8,783 nucleotides of DNA. It comes from Bacillota bacterium (GTDB lineage: Bacteria; Bacillota; Clostridia; Clostridiales; Clostridiaceae). Shown piece by piece: positions 1 through 7,530 of this stretch. Location of the stretch: positions 1-8,783 of the forward strand of contig JAEZKY010000291.1 in NCBI GenBank assembly GCA_023435985.1, given 5' to 3'. The first letter of the stretch is position 1, and every line of letters begins with the position of its first letter. The position numbers were made by a program, and so were the translations under genes. The notes beneath the pieces were generated by a model. The model searched no databases and had not been told where the DNA came from. It saw only the letters and a program-made list of their open reading frames with translations.

Positions 1-650
1 ATATTAACTTTACCTGAAGTACACTGTAAAGTTCCACTACTTAATATTGGCGTCCCTTTATAATCATTTATACTTATAATTCTGCTATTTGTATCTGCAT
101 TTTTCACGTATAAAGATAATATTATTCTCCCCTGACCTTGTAACTCTTTTTCAGGTGATGTACCATCAGAAATAAAATCCTTTATTGTATCAAGCTGGGT
201 TTCTTTACTAATATTTAATTGATAATTTATGTCTGCAGGCTTTATTTCAATACTTTGGTTATCATTAAAGTTAATATTTCCTATATCAGTTTTTGTTTGT
301 GATACACTTACAACCTCAGCATATTTTGCTGAAGTTTCATCAATATCACTAAAATTTTCATCTAAAAATCTAGTATAAACTCCTGTGTTACTTATCTCCT
401 TTAGATTTATGCTCCCTATAGATATCATCCCATTGGCATCAGTTGGTAATTGAATATTTGTGGATTTTATCTCTTCAACTACTTTTTTCCCTTCTAATGC
501 AGCTTCCTGCTTAACTTGTCCTTCTTTTGTATGCTTTATGGCCATAATATATCCTGTATAAACACTTACAGATATTATTCCCATAATAGCCATACTTATC
601 ACTACTTCAATAAGTCCAAAACCACCATTTTTTTTAGAATTACTTTCCAT
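1..650 (-). CDS. pilV: Minor type IV prepilin, PilV-like (partial, 3' end outside window)
   Basis: The ATG at 650-648 opens a frame that stays open for 216 codons to the window edge, so the C-terminus is missing. The product starts with a short charged leader (MESNSKKNGG) followed by FGLIEVVISMAIMGII. This is a class III prepilin signal: the peptidase would cut after Gly10, leaving Phe as residue 1 and the conserved Glu as residue 5 of the mature protein. A single hydrophobic helix of about 20 residues follows, then a mostly polar soluble domain with one Cys near the end of the visible part. It sits 8 nt after pilO, and its ribosome-binding site GGTGGG overlaps the region of the pilO stop codon. 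By position (after pilO, as in the C. difficile order pilMN-pilO-pilV) and by the degenerate FGLIEV motif it is a minor pilin rather than the main fibre subunit. Prepilin class is confident; the exact name pilV is inferred from position. Confidence 0.85.
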   Translation of the reverse strand, partial: MESNSKKNGGFGLIEVVISMAIMGIISVSVYTGYIMAIKHTKEGQVKQEAALEGKKVVEEIKSTNIQLPTDANGMISIGSINLKEISNTGVYTRFLDENFSDIDETSAKYAEVVSVSQTKTDIGNINFNDNQSIEIKPADINYQLNISKETQLDTIKDFISDGTSPEKELQGQGRIILSLYVKNADTNSRIISINDYKGTPILSSGTLQCTSGKVN

Positions 651-658
651 AATCCCAC

Positions 659-1984
659 CTACTTTTGATTAACGCTTATATTATTTCCATCACCATCTAT
701 TTTTACTCTTGGATTTTTTGCATCATCTCCAGTTACATCTACCTCAACCAATTTATCTGTTTTATTAACTATTTTTAGCTTAATATTTGATTCATCATCA
801 GCTGTTACTCTAGGTTCACTCAAAATATTTATTACAATGTTTTTTGATACTGGTATAAATTCAGCGCCCAATCCATCGTAATTAACTGGAAATGATCCAT
901 TTGAAGTCTTATATTTATAATAATATTTATTTTCTTGTTGAGTTAATGTTATTTCAACACTCTCTTCTGAATTACTATCAGCATAAACATAAGTTGTTCT
1001 TAAGTCATCATCTGCTTTTCCCATCATTATGCTTGGCAAGTCAGAAGTTGTTGACCTAACTGAGGCGATAAAATCGCTTGTATCCTTATTGTAACTAGTA
1101 ATTCCAGTAGCAGTTCCACTACTAAAAGGTACATTTTTACCATACTTATTATCAAAATCCCATTTTAGATAACTTTTCAATTCATCTGTAATCTTTGGAA
1201 CCGAGTAAATTTCAATGTCAATAGTTCCTTTTAATGTATTTAAGGTATCTTGGTTCATTTTTATTGAATTTATCACAATCTTCTTTTCATTTTTATCAAT
1301 TTCATCTATAAACTTATCTAAATTTTCATATGAGCCTTCAAAATTAATTTCGCATTTTAAATATTGAATTGTATCTTTCTTATCTTTTGTGATATTTTTA
1401 GAATTGTCTGTACTTGAACTTTTTGTTGAGGTATTGTCTTTATTATTGCTATTTGATGTTCCAGGTGAATTATTAGAATCTTTATTATTACCAGTTGCAT
1501 TATTTCCATTGTTACTTAAGGATTTATCGCTATCTGACTTATCTTTTTCATCATTGGAAGTTATATTATTATATTTATCTACAATTCCTTGAATAGAGCT
1601 TTCAGCTAAAGAACTCTGCTCTTTTTTAGAGTCTTCCACACTGTCAGAAACTATAGGTTTAAATGTAATTCCACCTTTTAAGCCGCTGTCTTTCAAAAGC
1701 TTATCTAATTCCACTATTATTTGTTCTTCACTAATTGCTGGATAAAAAGGACTTGATTCATCTTCTATTTTAGCTTTTAATACTTTAACACTGCTTCTTT
1801 TTTCATCCAAAGAATCTATAGTTGCCTTAGCAGTTGTATACTTTTGCTCAATATCACTTTCTTCTTTGAGTTTCTCTTGAACTTTAGCTAATTGATATGA
1901 ATAAATAAAATTATAATATCCAAGACCTACTAATATAATACCCAAGATATATAGCATTATTTTTTCCCTATTACTTATCTTCAT
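659..1984 (-). CDS. pilO: Type IV pilus alignment protein PilO, enlarged
   Basis: This 441-residue protein is about twice the usual PilO length of roughly 200. It has a short cytoplasmic N-terminus, one membrane helix (about residues 8-28), a Lys/Glu-rich coiled coil (about 32-75), and an alpha/beta region (about 85-112 and 205-264) that resembles the PilO ferredoxin-like fold. That fold is split by a 66-residue linker of Asn, Ser, Asp, Lys and Thr (about 139-204). About 175 further residues, predicted beta-rich, follow the fold (265-441). In known systems PilO pairs with PilN on the outer face of the membrane and aligns the pilus machine. I chose the ATG at 1984: it lies 1 nt after the pilN stop and has AAAGG and TTAGG at usable distances. 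An in-frame ATG at 1996 has its AAAGG directly abutting the codon. The PilO call rests on position after pilN, topology and coiled coil; sequence similarity to classical PilO looks weak. Confidence 0.8.
   Translation of the reverse strand: MKISNREKIMLYILGIILVGLGYYNFIYSYQLAKVQEKLKEESDIEQKYTTAKATIDSLDEKRSSVKVLKAKIEDESSPFYPAISEEQIIVELDKLLKDSGLKGGITFKPIVSDSVEDSKKEQSSLAESSIQGIVDKYNNITSNDEKDKSDSDKSLSNNGNNATGNNKDSNNSPGTSNSNNKDNTSTKSSSTDNSKNITKDKKDTIQYLKCEINFEGSYENLDKFIDEIDKNEKKIVINSIKMNQDTLNTLKGTIDIEIYSVPKITDELKSYLKWDFDNKYGKNVPFSSGTATGITSYNKDTSDFIASVRSTTSDLPSIMMGKADDDLRTTYVYADSNSEESVEITLTQQENKYYYKYKTSNGSFPVNYDGLGAEFIPVSKNIVINILSEPRVTADDESNIKLKIVNKTDKLVEVDVTGDDAKNPRVKIDGDGNNISVNQK
1373..1570 (-). other. 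Low-complexity Asn/Ser/Asp/Lys linker encoded within pilO
   Basis: Residues about 139-204 of PilO consist almost wholly of N, S, D, K, T and G (for example NNGNNATGNNKDSNNSPG), with no hydrophobic core. The stretch lies between the first beta strand of the putative PilO fold (ITFKPI) and the next (QYLKCEINFEGS). It is therefore probably a disordered loop exposed outside the membrane. The codons are mixed (AAT/AAC, AGT/TCA), so this is not a simple DNA microsatellite. Confidence 0.7.
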
Positions 1985-1985
1985 A

Positions 1986-2543
1986 CTACCTAACATCCTT
2001 TAACACACATTTTATATCAAAGGAGTACTCTCCCTCTACTGCACTTTGAGTATCTATTGAATTTACATAAACATTATCCATAATTGGTAGGCTGCTTAAA
2101 TTATGTTCCAATTCAGCAACTGCTGATCTCTCAGTGGATATTCCTTTTATTTCTATGGTGTTTTCCACTACATCTAGATTTTTAAATGAAACTTGGCTTG
2201 GCACTGTAGAGCTTATATCCTTTAGCAAATCTTCAGAAACATTGTCCCTTTTTTGCACTGAAGCTGCAACGTCCGATAGTGCAGTGTTATATTGCTTAAG
2301 TACATCAATTTGCTTATTTATATTATCTGCTTCCGTTAATTTCTCTTGGATATCTGAATCAGTCAATTTTTCATTATAATTACTTATACTCCTGCCTAAT
2401 AAAAATAATCTTGCAGTGTTAAATATTAAACTCCCTGCAATCAAAATTCCAACCACTGCACTAAACCCATATATATATACTTTAGAATTTATTTTTGCTT
2501 TATTTTTACCCAGATATGGCTTAAAAAAATTCACTTCATTCAT
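1986..2543 (-). CDS. pilN: Type IV pilus alignment protein PilN
   Basis: The 185-residue protein begins MNEVNFFKPY. This fits the short N-terminal peptide of PilN proteins that docks into a groove on PilM (classically an I-N-L-L-P-like motif); the match is loose and clostridial in form. A single membrane helix spans about residues 23-41, followed by a coiled coil (about 50-85) and an alpha/beta domain (VSFKNLDVVENTIEIKGIS and onward) of the fimbrial-assembly PilN type. The length is typical for the family. PilN is expected to link cytoplasmic PilM with PilO across the membrane. The start is well supported: TAGGAGT at 2557-2551 lies 7 nt upstream, and the stop codon of pilM is part of it. The stop lies 1 nt before the preferred pilO start. 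No defects are visible. Confidence 0.9.
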   Translation of the reverse strand: MNEVNFFKPYLGKNKAKINSKVYIYGFSAVVGILIAGSLIFNTARLFLLGRSISNYNEKLTDSDIQEKLTEADNINKQIDVLKQYNTALSDVAASVQKRDNVSEDLLKDISSTVPSQVSFKNLDVVENTIEIKGISTERSAVAELEHNLSSLPIMDNVYVNSIDTQSAVEGEYSFDIKCVLKDVR

Positions 2544-2550
2544 ATATTTG

Positions 2551-2557
2551 ACTCCTA
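2551..2557 (-). promoter_or_regulatory. Ribosome-binding site of pilN overlapping the pilM stop codon
   Basis: The minus-strand sequence TAGGAGT contains the pilM stop TAG and the pilN Shine-Dalgarno AGGAG. Ribosomes terminating on pilM therefore occupy the pilN initiation region, which suggests translational coupling. Confidence 0.75.
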
Positions 2558-3739
2558 TTCATTTCTTATAAGTGAACCTATAACATTTATAAACTCATCA
2601 ATAGGCTTACCATCATCATTTGATTTAAAAGCAATTTTAGGAATTTCTTTTATTCTAGTTTTTATGCCAAGTTTCTTTGTCATGTATTCTTCCATTCCAA
2701 CAATTTTAGAACTTCCACCAAAAATCATTATGTTATTTAGTTCATTATTTATATTTCTATTTTTATAGAATTGAATAATTTTTTCTATTTTTTCAATCCA
2801 TTCATCAATAATATTCCTAGCTAAAATATTTACTGTATCCAGCTCATCATATAAATTTAGATTTCTCTTTTTAAAATCTTCCATTTCACCGACCTTAAGA
2901 TCGTCTCTTTCCATTAGCATTTCATCGATTTCATTTCCACAATCTTTTATTATTCTAGTAAAGTCTAATTTACCATTCTTATATATATTAACATCGATAG
3001 AGCTTGCCCCTAAATCAATAAGAACAGCTGCATCGTTTGAGTTATGTTCAAATTCATTATTTATACCTATTAAATTAACAAATTTATTTACTGCATTATA
3101 ATTTACATCCAAAGCATAAGGCTTTAACTCTAATTTCAATAAAAAATTATAATATGTTCTTGCCATTCTTTCAGGATATGCTATTACACGTACATCGAGT
3201 TTCTTGGTTTCATCTACTTCTTTTTCACTTAAAACGATTCCTTGTAATATATAATCATCTAAATTTATAGGTAGATATTGTTGGATTTCATACCTTACTA
3301 CAGTTTCCATTTCATCTTCCTCCACCTTAGGAATTACAATTTCTCTGTTTATAATTAATGAAGAATTAGTCGTACATATTGCATATTTAGCTTTTATACC
3401 ATTTTCTTTTAATACTTGGCTTAACTTATTCTTTAATTCTTCTTCTTTTTTTATTTCACCATCTATAATGGCACCTTTAGGAGTTGGAACTATAACATAT
3501 TTATCAATAATCAAATCTTTTTTATAATATATACCTTCAACTATTTTTATCATGGAGCTTCCAATATCAAAGGCAACTACTCTTTTCTTCTTTTCTGGAA
3601 AGGTTAATCTATTTAAATTTTTTATTTTATTTAAAAAATCAGTCTTTAATTTTCCCAAATCCTTATTCATTAATCTGTTAAAATTAATTTTGCTTTCCAC
3701 ATTATAATCTTCATTTTTTTTAAGAAATATATTTCTCAT
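2555..3739 (-). CDS. pilM: Type IV pilus actin-like ATP-binding protein PilM
   Basis: The 394-residue cytoplasmic protein has an FtsA/actin-like fold. Visible motifs are the first phosphate loop VVAFDIGSSMIKIVEG (residues 54-69), the second phosphate motif AAVLIDLGASSIDVNIY in the middle, and the adenosine motif NIMIFGGSSKIVGMEEY near the C-terminus. PilM binds ATP and the N-terminal tail of PilN, coupling the cytoplasmic motor to the PilNO complex. It is longer than the usual 350 or so residues because about 50 Lys/Asn-rich residues precede the first strand. The start is supported by GGAGGGG at 3750-3744, about 6 nt before the ATG, so the extension appears genuinely translated. The gene follows pilA after a 185-nt gap with a hairpin and a possible weak promoter, and it is tightly packed with pilN downstream. 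Confidence 0.95.
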   Translation of the reverse strand: MRNIFLKKNEDYNVESKINFNRLMNKDLGKLKTDFLNKIKNLNRLTFPEKKKRVVAFDIGSSMIKIVEGIYYKKDLIIDKYVIVPTPKGAIIDGEIKKEEELKNKLSQVLKENGIKAKYAICTTNSSLIINREIVIPKVEEDEMETVVRYEIQQYLPINLDDYILQGIVLSEKEVDETKKLDVRVIAYPERMARTYYNFLLKLELKPYALDVNYNAVNKFVNLIGINNEFEHNSNDAAVLIDLGASSIDVNIYKNGKLDFTRIIKDCGNEIDEMLMERDDLKVGEMEDFKKRNLNLYDELDTVNILARNIIDEWIEKIEKIIQFYKNRNINNELNNIMIFGGSSKIVGMEEYMTKKLGIKTRIKEIPKIAFKSNDDGKPIDEFINVIGSLIRNE

Positions 3740-3801
3740 AACGCCCCTCCAATTCCATCAACTTTTTTACTTAGGATTCTTTTGGATTACAATATTTTTT
3801 A

Positions 3802-3829
3802 GTTATATCACTCTTCTATTTTTATACAA
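3802..3829 (-). promoter_or_regulatory. Possible weak promoter for pilMNO
   Basis: On the minus strand TTGTAT (3829-3824) and TATAAC (3807-3802) are separated by 16 nt. The -10 matches the sigma-A consensus at 5 of 6 positions and the -35 at only 3 of 6. It lies between the pilA hairpin and pilM, where a secondary promoter would make sense, but in DNA this AT-rich such matches arise easily. Confidence 0.25.
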
Positions 3830-3846
3830 ATATTATAATAAATTAC

Positions 3847-3879
3847 TTATAAGAGTATAGAATTTCTATACTCTTATAA
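3847..3879 (-). terminator. Perfect 14-bp inverted repeat between pilA and pilM (hairpin; attenuator or RNA-stabilising element)
   Basis: The arms TTATAAGAGTATAG (3847-3860) and CTATACTCTTATAA (3866-3879) are exact reverse complements around a 5-nt spacer. The RNA hairpin would begin 45 nt after the pilA stop. The sequence after it in the transcription direction (GTAATTTATTATAATATTTG) is U-rich but interrupted, and the stem is AT-rich. It is therefore not a strong canonical terminator. Partial termination or 3'-end protection of pilA mRNA, giving more PilA than PilMNO, is the likely role. The hairpin is certain; its function is inferred. Confidence 0.65.
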
Positions 3880-3924
3880 CTTTTAACAACTTATCAACTA
3901 TAATAGTTTAAAAGCATCATTCTA

Positions 3925-4386
3925 TTACTTAACTGCAGTTGTATATGCTGTTGTTGTAGTATCATCAGCTGGCGCTAAAGTAATACTAGTAGATACACTA
4001 GAACAAACTTTTACATTTCCGTTATTATCAATTGTAACTACAAAACTAGTTGATGCCTTAGCTTTTGGTGTCGTAGATCCATCAATTCTTGCTATTATCG
4101 CATCTGAATCAGCATCGCCGGAAGTTCCTATTGTTATAGTTTTATCTGTAGCGCCTGTAGCTATAGTTCCATTTGCTACCAGCATTGAAGTTGCTGTTTG
4201 AATATTTTTGGCTGCTGCTATATCATCACTTACTCTTGCATCTAATCTAGCTTGTCCAAATTTAGGTATAGCTATTGCAGCTAATATTGCAATTATCGCA
4301 ATAACAATAATCAATTCAACTAATGTAAATCCTTTCTTCTTTTTCTTTGCTAGTCCATGGCTTTTTTTAATCAATAAATTATTCAT
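3925..4386 (-). CDS. pilA: Major type IV pilin PilA
   Basis: The 153-residue prepilin has a 19-residue leader ending in five lysines and Gly19, followed by FTLVELIIVIAIIAILAAIAIPKF. This is a textbook class III signal and alpha-1 helix, with cleavage after Gly19, N-methylated Phe1 and Glu5. The mature protein is about 134 residues: a helix reaching about residue 55 (KFGQARLDARVSDDIAAAK) and a small head rich in Ser, Thr, Ala and Asp that ends in DDTTTTAYTTAVK. Only one Cys is present, so the C-terminal disulfide loop of Gram-negative type IVa pilins is absent, as is usual in clostridial pilins. The start is secured by the strongest ribosome-binding site in the window (AGGAGGAG at 4399-4392). 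Position between pilC and pilM, strong translation signal and canonical motif all mark it as the main fibre subunit. It lies 56 nt after pilC, with no clear promoter of its own. Confidence 0.95.
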   Translation of the reverse strand: MNNLLIKKSHGLAKKKKKGFTLVELIIVIAIIAILAAIAIPKFGQARLDARVSDDIAAAKNIQTATSMLVANGTIATGATDKTITIGTSGDADSDAIIARIDGSTTPKAKASTSFVVTIDNNGNVKVCSSVSTSITLAPADDTTTTAYTTAVK

Positions 4387-4442
4387 AAAAACTCCTCCTA
4401 AAATATATACTTTTATATTAATACACTATGTTGCAGCTAAAT

Positions 4443-5645
4443 TTAAATTTGACTATAGCTATCAAACATAGGTATCATTATGGACATTACCATAAAACCA
4501 ATTATGAGTCCCATTATTACTATTAATAACGGTTCCAACATAGCTACTGATGATTGAATTATCCCTTCTAATTCATCATCATAAAAATCAGCCGTTTTAT
4601 TTAAAATGTCATCCAGCGAACCTGTATCTTCACCGATTTTTATCATTGAATATAGCATTTGTGGAAAGATATTACTTTCTACCATAGATGCATACAAACT
4701 TTCTCCTCTTATAACACTGTCTCTTATTTTAATAAGAACATTTTCTGCAATTTTATTTCCAGTGATTGTAGAAACTATCCTTAATCCTTCAATAAGAGGA
4801 AGACCACTGGCAATTAAAGTTGATAAAGTTCTTGTAAATCTGGATACAATAACCATTTGATTAAGCTTCTTAAGTATTGGTAATTTTAATTTTAATTTAC
4901 TAAAAAGGAGAATTCCTTCATCACTTTTTCTAAATATGTTAAGTAAAAATCCACCTAATGCTATTAAAATAATTATAATAAGCCAATAATTTTGGATTCC
5001 TTCACTAAGTCCTAATATAAACCTAGTTGACCATGGCAAAACTGTTCCACTTTGCTTAAATATATCTATAAATGTAGGCATTACATAAACTAAAATAAAC
5101 CCAACGGCACTAATTGACACTAATCCCAATATTACTGGGTAAATTAACGCACTCGAAACTTTCTTATTAATCTTATTTTCCTTTTCGTAATAAGTTGACA
5201 TTCTAAGCATTATGGCTTCTAAACTACCACTTGCTTCCCCTGATGCTATTAAAGCTACTAATAAATCAGGAAATGCATCCTTATGCATTCTCATAGCTTC
5301 CGATAAAACTCCGCCTTTTTCAACTTCTTCATTTACATCTCTTACAGCATCCCTTAACTTTTTATTTTCAATTTGATTTGATAGTATATCTAAGCAGGTT
5401 AAAATTGGAACGCCTGCATTTAACATGGTATAAAACTGCCTGCAAAATACTGCCAAATCCTTAAGTTTTACTTTCTTATTAAAATTTATTTCAATATTAC
5501 TGCTTTGAACTATTTCTTCTACCATTAATGGATAATAACCATTGCCTGATATAAAATCTAAAACTTCATTCTTAGAATTTGCTTCATAACTTCCTTCTAT
5601 CTTCTGTCCCTCTGAATTCATAACTCTATATTTAAACTTTCCCAC
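4443..5645 (-). CDS. pilC: Type IV pilus inner-membrane platform protein PilC
   Basis: The 400-residue polytopic membrane protein has two tandem GspF/T2SSF domains. The first begins near LAVFCRQFYTMLNAGVPI and the second near VSRFTRTLSTLIASGLPLIEG; the similarity between these two stretches is the internal repeat typical of the family. Three hydrophobic segments are visible: VSSALIYPVILGLVSISAV and onward, YWLIIIILIALGGFLLNIF, and the C-terminal LLIVIMGLIIGFMVMSI. The length is normal. PilC is the platform rotated by PilB, which scoops pilins from the membrane into the fibre. The start codon is GTG at 5645-5643, preceded by AGAGGGGGG (5658-5650). The next in-frame ATG, eight codons later, has no ribosome-binding site. 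The gene follows pilB after 53 nt with no terminator, so co-transcription is expected. Confidence 0.96.
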   Translation of the reverse strand: MGKFKYRVMNSEGQKIEGSYEANSKNEVLDFISGNGYYPLMVEEIVQSSNIEINFNKKVKLKDLAVFCRQFYTMLNAGVPILTCLDILSNQIENKKLRDAVRDVNEEVEKGGVLSEAMRMHKDAFPDLLVALIASGEASGSLEAIMLRMSTYYEKENKINKKVSSALIYPVILGLVSISAVGFILVYVMPTFIDIFKQSGTVLPWSTRFILGLSEGIQNYWLIIIILIALGGFLLNIFRKSDEGILLFSKLKLKLPILKKLNQMVIVSRFTRTLSTLIASGLPLIEGLRIVSTITGNKIAENVLIKIRDSVIRGESLYASMVESNIFPQMLYSMIKIGEDTGSLDDILNKTADFYDDELEGIIQSSVAMLEPLLIVIMGLIIGFMVMSIMIPMFDSYSQI

Positions 5646-5658
5646 TTTACCCCCCTCT
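5643..5658 (-). promoter_or_regulatory. Ribosome-binding site and GTG start of pilC
   Basis: On the minus strand AGAGGGGGG (5658-5650) is followed by TAAA and GTG. The GAGG core lies 8 nt from the GTG, and no ATG in this frame has a comparable site, so the non-ATG start is preferred. Confidence 0.75.
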
Positions 5659-5698
5659 TTCAGTTCTTAATACGCAATACCCAATTAACATCTTTTAA

Positions 5699-7411
5699 TT
5701 AACAATTTGTATTACCGTTATCGTTTGCTGCTTTTGTAATTGCTGAAAGTTCTTCAATGGTTGTGATACCGCTCAAAACAAAATCTATACATTCACTTTC
5801 TAAAGTTTTCATTCCATTAGCCATTGAAATATCTCTAAGTACATCTGAATTTCCACCAGCATTTATAGCTTCTCTATGCTTTCTTGTCATCTCCATAATT
5901 TCATAAATACCAATTCTTCCCGAATAACCAGTTTCATTACAGTATCCGCAGCCTTTTCCCCTATGCAAAATAAGTGGTTTGTCTATAGCTTGTCCTAAAA
6001 TTTCTTTTTCATATATATTAGCCTCATATGATTCCTTACAGTTATTGCATATTTTTCTCACCAATCTTTGAGCCATTACTCCCACAACAGAAGTTGAAAC
6101 TAAATAAGGCTTAATTCCCATATCAACAAGTCTTATTATGGATGATGGAGCATCATTTGTATGAAGAGTACTTAAAACTAAATGTCCTGTAATAGCCGCA
6201 CGAGTCGCAATTTCTGCTGTTTCTTCATCTCTTATTTCACCAATCATTATTATGTCTGGATCTTGTCTTAAAATGCTTCTAAGGCCATTTGCAAAGGTTA
6301 AACCTGCCTTTTCATTTACACTTACTTGATTAACTCCATCCATGGTAAACTCAACAGGATCCTCTACAGTAATTATGTTAACACTGGTTGAATTTAATTC
6401 TTTAAGTATTGAATACAAACTAGTAGATTTGCCACTTCCTGTAGGACCTGTAACTAAAATTATCCCATGAGGATTTGCTATTATCCTATCCAACCTTTTC
6501 ATATTATCTTCACTCATACCCAGCTGATTTTTGCTTAAGGTACTGCCTCCTGTGTTTAATATTCTTATAACTATTTTTTCACCATTAACTACTGGTAATA
6601 TTGAAACTCTAAGATCGATCTCTTTTCCATTAACACTTGTCATTATCCTTCCATCCTGTGGAATTCTCTTTTCCGCTATATTCAAACCTGAAAGAATCTT
6701 TATTCTAGTTACCAGTGGTCCTAAACTTTCTATTCCAAGAATATTAACTGTTTGAAGCTTTCCATCTATCCTATATCTGATCCTTATCTCATGTTCAAAA
6801 GGTTCAATGTGTATATCTGATGCTTTCATTTCTACTGAATTTTTAAACAGATAGTCTATCATTTTAACAACAGGTGCACTATTTACATCATTCATATCTT
6901 CAGTAACCATTGATCTAGAATTTTTGCTTGCTTTTATGCTTTCCTTTGAAAGTTGAATTGCCGCATTATTAATCTGCTGACTGCTATAATATATCCCAAT
7001 AAACTTTTTTATATCATCCTTTCTAGATATAAATGACTCTATTTCAAATCCAGTAGATATTGCAACATCATCAATTGCAAAAATATTTAAAGGATCTGCA
7101 AGAGCAACTTTAATCTTATTATTATCAAAACCAAAAGGAATCAATATATATTTGTCACATAAATTTTGAGGTATTAACGTTATTGCTTTTTTATCAAAAT
7201 TTATTACATTTAAATCAACTTTCTTAATTCCTGTCTGCTGTTCTATAGCTTCTATTATTTCTTCTTCTGTGATTACCTTGCTTTCTACCAATATTTCTCC
7301 CAGCTTTTTTCCCATGGCTTTTTGAGACTTTAATGCTTCTTGCAATTGATAGCTAGTAATTTTGCCTGCGCTTACTAGAATATTTCCTAACCTTCTTTTT
7401 TCAGATGCCAT
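5699..7411 (-). CDS. pilB: Type IV pilus assembly ATPase PilB with N-terminal MshEN domain
   Basis: This 570-residue hexameric secretion-type ATPase powers pilus extension. Residues about 1-150 form an MshEN (GspE-N) domain. Two tandem motifs are visible: RLGNILVSAGKIT..QL..AL..Q (residues 7-30) and LGEILVESKVIT....I..AI..Q (37-59), which match the pattern known to bind c-di-GMP in MshE-type ATPases. The core carries Walker A GPTGSGKST (322-330, Lys328), Walker B DPDIIMIGEIRD (384-395, Glu392) and the His box GHLVLSTLHTND (409-420). A tetracysteine zinc site follows (Cys455, Cys458, Cys488, Cys491). The zinc site and the MshEN domain favour an extension ATPase over a PilT-type retraction ATPase. 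The length is standard. The ATG has a modest ribosome-binding site (AAAGG about 11 nt upstream). It follows pilD after 119 nt without a visible terminator. Confidence 0.97.
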   Translation of the reverse strand: MASEKRRLGNILVSAGKITSYQLQEALKSQKAMGKKLGEILVESKVITEEEIIEAIEQQTGIKKVDLNVINFDKKAITLIPQNLCDKYILIPFGFDNNKIKVALADPLNIFAIDDVAISTGFEIESFISRKDDIKKFIGIYYSSQQINNAAIQLSKESIKASKNSRSMVTEDMNDVNSAPVVKMIDYLFKNSVEMKASDIHIEPFEHEIRIRYRIDGKLQTVNILGIESLGPLVTRIKILSGLNIAEKRIPQDGRIMTSVNGKEIDLRVSILPVVNGEKIVIRILNTGGSTLSKNQLGMSEDNMKRLDRIIANPHGIILVTGPTGSGKSTSLYSILKELNSTSVNIITVEDPVEFTMDGVNQVSVNEKAGLTFANGLRSILRQDPDIIMIGEIRDEETAEIATRAAITGHLVLSTLHTNDAPSSIIRLVDMGIKPYLVSTSVVGVMAQRLVRKICNNCKESYEANIYEKEILGQAIDKPLILHRGKGCGYCNETGYSGRIGIYEIMEMTRKHREAINAGGNSDVLRDISMANGMKTLESECIDFVLSGITTIEELSAITKAANDNGNTNC

Positions 7412-7530
7412 TTTAGGTCTTACCTTTCTTTTCTAGTTTATATACTTTTCTTCTATTGTTTATAATTTTAATTTTTTTAGAATATAGTCCAATCTTAAAA
7501 ATGTTAAAAAAGCGAATATTATGTTATATT

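Noticed and set aside
1389..1592. Plus-strand open frame of 67 codons opposite the pilO linker
   Set aside because: It is the antisense of the Asn/Ser/Asp-rich linker, which naturally yields a Leu/Ser-rich frame. It has no ribosome-binding site and does not resemble a known protein.
4387..4442. Dedicated pilA promoter
   Set aside because: The 56-nt gap contains TATTAATAT-like stretches but no well-spaced -35/-10 pair. The strong ribosome-binding site is sufficient to explain high PilA output.
4208..4471. Plus-strand open frames antisense to pilA, pilN, pilC and pilB (for example 4208-4471, 2134-2379, 4606-4860, 6531-6755)
   Set aside because: All lie opposite strongly recognisable genes, lack ribosome-binding sites and encode low-complexity or hydrophobic shadows of the real proteins.
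7412..7530. Terminator or promoter between pilD and pilB
   Set aside because: The 119-nt gap is AT-rich with T and A runs, but I found no stable stem before a T run, and the TTGGAC/TATAAA pair is spaced 22 nt apart.
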